In this document: positions 5,909 through 7,620 of the stretch, in pieces
How positions within the stretch are numbered: the first letter of the stretch is position 1
Layout: each line of letters starts with the position of its first letter
NCBI GenBank assembly: GCA_004356265.1
Contig: SMXK01000042.1
Coordinates: 1-7,620 of the forward strand
Direction: 5' to 3'
Length of the DNA: 7,620 nucleotides
From: Bacteroidota bacterium
GTDB taxonomy: Bacteria > Bacteroidota > Rhodothermia > Rhodothermales > UBA10348
Translations under genes and position numbers: made by a program
Notes under the pieces: generated by a model
Databases searched by the model: none
What the model was told of the DNA's origin: nothing
The model's input: the letters and a program-made list of their open reading frames with translations, nothing else

Positions 5909-7620
5909 TTATTCGTATCGGAGCGCGTGTGCCGGGTTCAGATGCGCAGCCCGTAACGATTGTCCTAACACTGTCAGTACCGAGATCACGATGGCGATCA
6001 ACGACGCGCCCAGAAAAACGAGCGGATCTATTTCGATTCGATAAGCGAAGCCTCCGAGCCACCTGGATGAGGCATACCAGGCGAGTGGCCAGGCGAGAAT
6101 GTTTGCCAGCACAACCCACCTCACAAAATCAATCACGAGGAGGCTCACAATTCGGTTGGTCGAAGCGCCCATTATTTTTCGCACGCCGATCTCCTTCGTG
6201 CGCTGCAGAGTCGTGTAACTTGCGAGTCCAAAGAGACCGAGACAAGCGATCAGGATCGCCAGTGAAGAAAACAGGTTGACAATCCGACCCGTGCTCAGAT
6301 CGCGGGAGTATAACGTGTCGAACTCAGTGTCCATAAACGAATACGAAAAGGGGTACTCGGGATAAATGGTGTTCCACGTCTCTTCGGCAAATGCAAGCGC
6401 TTGCTGAATCTGACCTTTCCGAATTCTCGCCGCCAGAACATTGCCTGGATTTGTGTTCAGAGGAGTAATCATCACGGGTTCAATATTCTGATGAATCCCT
6501 GTCCAGTGAAAATCTGTCACGACGCCGATGATCTGCAATCCGGTAGAATCCTGCGGACCCTGGTAAAGCCTCCGCTCAAGCGGATTGTCCCATCCGAGCT
6601 GCGCAACGGCGGTCTCATTGATAATCACGACTCCGGAAGAATCGGTTCCCATCTCCCGACTGAAGTTTCGGCCTTCCGCCATTTCCATCCCGAGCGTAGG
6701 TAGTGTTTCCGGGCTGACACTGAAAACACTCCAGATCCAGATATCGTCTTCGGGCATGCCCTCCGGACGCACTCGTGTCCGTCCGAATGTTCGACCAGGC
6801 ACGTTTCCCGATGTACCGACGGCGGCAAAACTACTGTGTCCTTCAAGGGTCTCGCGAAGATTATTCAGTTCCGCAGACATCGAATTGTCGACCATGTCCA
6901 GAAGCAACACCTGCTCCCGATCGTATCCCATGTCCCGAGTTTGAATGTAATTCAATTGTTTCTGCACCATAGCCGTAGACGCGATCATCGCGATTGATAT
7001 GGTGAACTGGAAGACTACAAGACCCACGCGCAATGCCCGACCTTTTTTCCCGGAGGCGAATGATCCCTTCAGAACCGTGATGGGTTCAAAACCGGACAAG
7101 GCAATTGCAGGGTATAGTCCGGCTAAAAGCCCAACGACGACTAACATGAAGACCAGGAAAAATCCGATTTCCGGAAGATTTGTCGCAGAGATCTCGAGAT
7201 TCATCCCGCTCAAGTCACTCAGAAAAGGAAGCGCCAACCATGTTAAGACAAGAGATAATGCCAGGGCAAAACATGTAGTTAACAACGATTCGGTCAAAAA
7301 CTGGCCGATGATCTGGCTCCTCTGACAGCCCATGACCTTACGAAGTCCAACCTCGCGAGCGCGATCGGTACTTCGAGCTGTCGCGAGGTTCGTGTAGTTC
7401 ACAATGGCGATTAGCAGAATTAATATCGCAATTGCGCCGAATACATAAATATTCGAACGGTCCCCTTTATTGGTAACCGGGTCAAAAATGACGTCGGTAG
7501 ATCCGAGATGAACGTCGTTCAAGGGTTGAAAAGTAATGTCGAAATTCTCGGGGACGCCGTTGTCGCGCGTCATTTCTGTCACCCTCTCATCAAATCCCAG
7601 CAGGTTCACGCCTGGAGCGA
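5909..7620 (-). CDS. MacB/FtsX-type ABC transporter permease, N-terminally truncated by the window edge
   Basis: The frame is open at the right edge (569 codons visible; first full codon at 7618), so the true start lies outside. A GTG at 7607-7609 is only an internal codon. Numbering from 7618, predicted membrane helices lie at about 55-76, 108-133, 151-173, 197-218, 447-469, 492-515 and 532-553. Two FtsX domains show the duplicated signature: STDRAREVGLRKVMG (about 83-97) and TLQRTKEIGVRKIMGAS (about 470-486). Between them, about 219-446, is a MacB-like periplasmic core with PETLPTLGMEMAEGRNFS and DFHWTGIHQNIEP. Full-length relatives are about 800 residues with eight helices, so roughly 230 residues and the first helix are missing here. 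Such permeases work with a cytoplasmic ATPase, not encoded in this window, and move substrates or force across the envelope rather than importing nutrients. Substrate unknown. It ends HALRYE and converges on the beta-barrel gene. Confidence 0.93.
   Translation of the reverse strand, partial: APGVNLLGFDERVTEMTRDNGVPENFDITFQPLNDVHLGSTDVIFDPVTNKGDRSNIYVFGAIAILILLIAIVNYTNLATARSTDRAREVGLRKVMGCQRSQIIGQFLTESLLTTCFALALSLVLTWLALPFLSDLSGMNLEISATNLPEIGFFLVFMLVVVGLLAGLYPAIALSGFEPITVLKGSFASGKKGRALRVGLVVFQFTISIAMIASTAMVQKQLNYIQTRDMGYDREQVLLLDMVDNSMSAELNNLRETLEGHSSFAAVGTSGNVPGRTFGRTRVRPEGMPEDDIWIWSVFSVSPETLPTLGMEMAEGRNFSREMGTDSSGVVIINETAVAQLGWDNPLERRLYQGPQDSTGLQIIGVVTDFHWTGIHQNIEPVMITPLNTNPGNVLAARIRKGQIQQALAFAEETWNTIYPEYPFSYSFMDTEFDTLYSRDLSTGRIVNLFSSLAILIACLGLFGLASYTTLQRTKEIGVRKIMGASTNRIVSLLVIDFVRWVVLANILAWPLAWYASSRWLGGFAYRIEIDPLVFLGASLIAIVISVLTVLGQSLRAAHLNPAHALRYE

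Noticed and set aside
5929..7325. Plus-strand frames of 65-119 codons opposite the ABC permease
   Set aside because: Arg/Pro/Ser-rich translations antisense to a gene with clear FtsX signatures; shadows.
7607..7609. GTG as the start of the permease
   Set aside because: The frame stays open to the window edge and the protein begins mid-domain, well short of the usual length; the true start is outside.

Overview
The window looks like an ordinary chromosomal stretch from the Bacteroidota/Rhodothermota/Balneolota side of the bacterial tree. I base this on protein features: a C-terminal type IX secretion (T9SS type A) sorting domain, FG-GAP surface proteins, a DUF4136 lipoprotein, a large two-FtsX-domain permease of the kind abundant in these phyla, and genes that mostly lack a clear Shine-Dalgarno sequence. 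No rRNA, tRNA, CRISPR array, IS element or phage gene is visible, and the phylum call is an inference.

Layout. (1) Minus strand, 1-3086: two secreted FG-GAP/VCBS beta-propeller proteins. The upstream gene (3086 to 1134) is complete, with signal peptide, seven calcium-loop repeats, an Fn3-like domain and a T9SS sorting tail. The downstream gene starts at 1137 inside an ATGA stop/start overlap and runs off the left edge, so its C-terminus is not visible. (2) 3087-3281: a 195-bp divergent intergenic region with candidate promoters in both directions and an operator-like dyad. (3) Plus strand, 3282-4097: a PpsR/DUF299 kinase-pyrophosphorylase, which regulates PEP synthase or pyruvate phosphate dikinase; neither target gene is present here. 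(4) 4098-4459: a 362-bp gap with a structured 3' UTR, a strong intrinsic terminator and the next promoter. (5) Plus strand, 4475-5824: a DUF4136-like lipoprotein followed after 33 bp by a small outer-membrane beta-barrel protein, probably one transcript. (6) 5849-5889: a perfect 15-bp hairpin flanked by A- and T-runs, serving as a shared terminator for convergent genes. (7) Minus strand, 5909 to the right edge: the C-terminal part of a MacB/FtsX-type ABC transporter permease whose N-terminus lies outside the window.

The genes fall into at least four independent transcription units. Most products are cell-envelope or exported proteins; PpsR is the cytoplasmic metabolic exception. I see no convincing new multi-gene system. 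The points most worth a second look are the coupled propeller pair, the mutually exclusive hairpins in the ppsR 3' UTR, two operator-like dyads overlapping promoters, and the Phe-substituted P-loop of PpsR.
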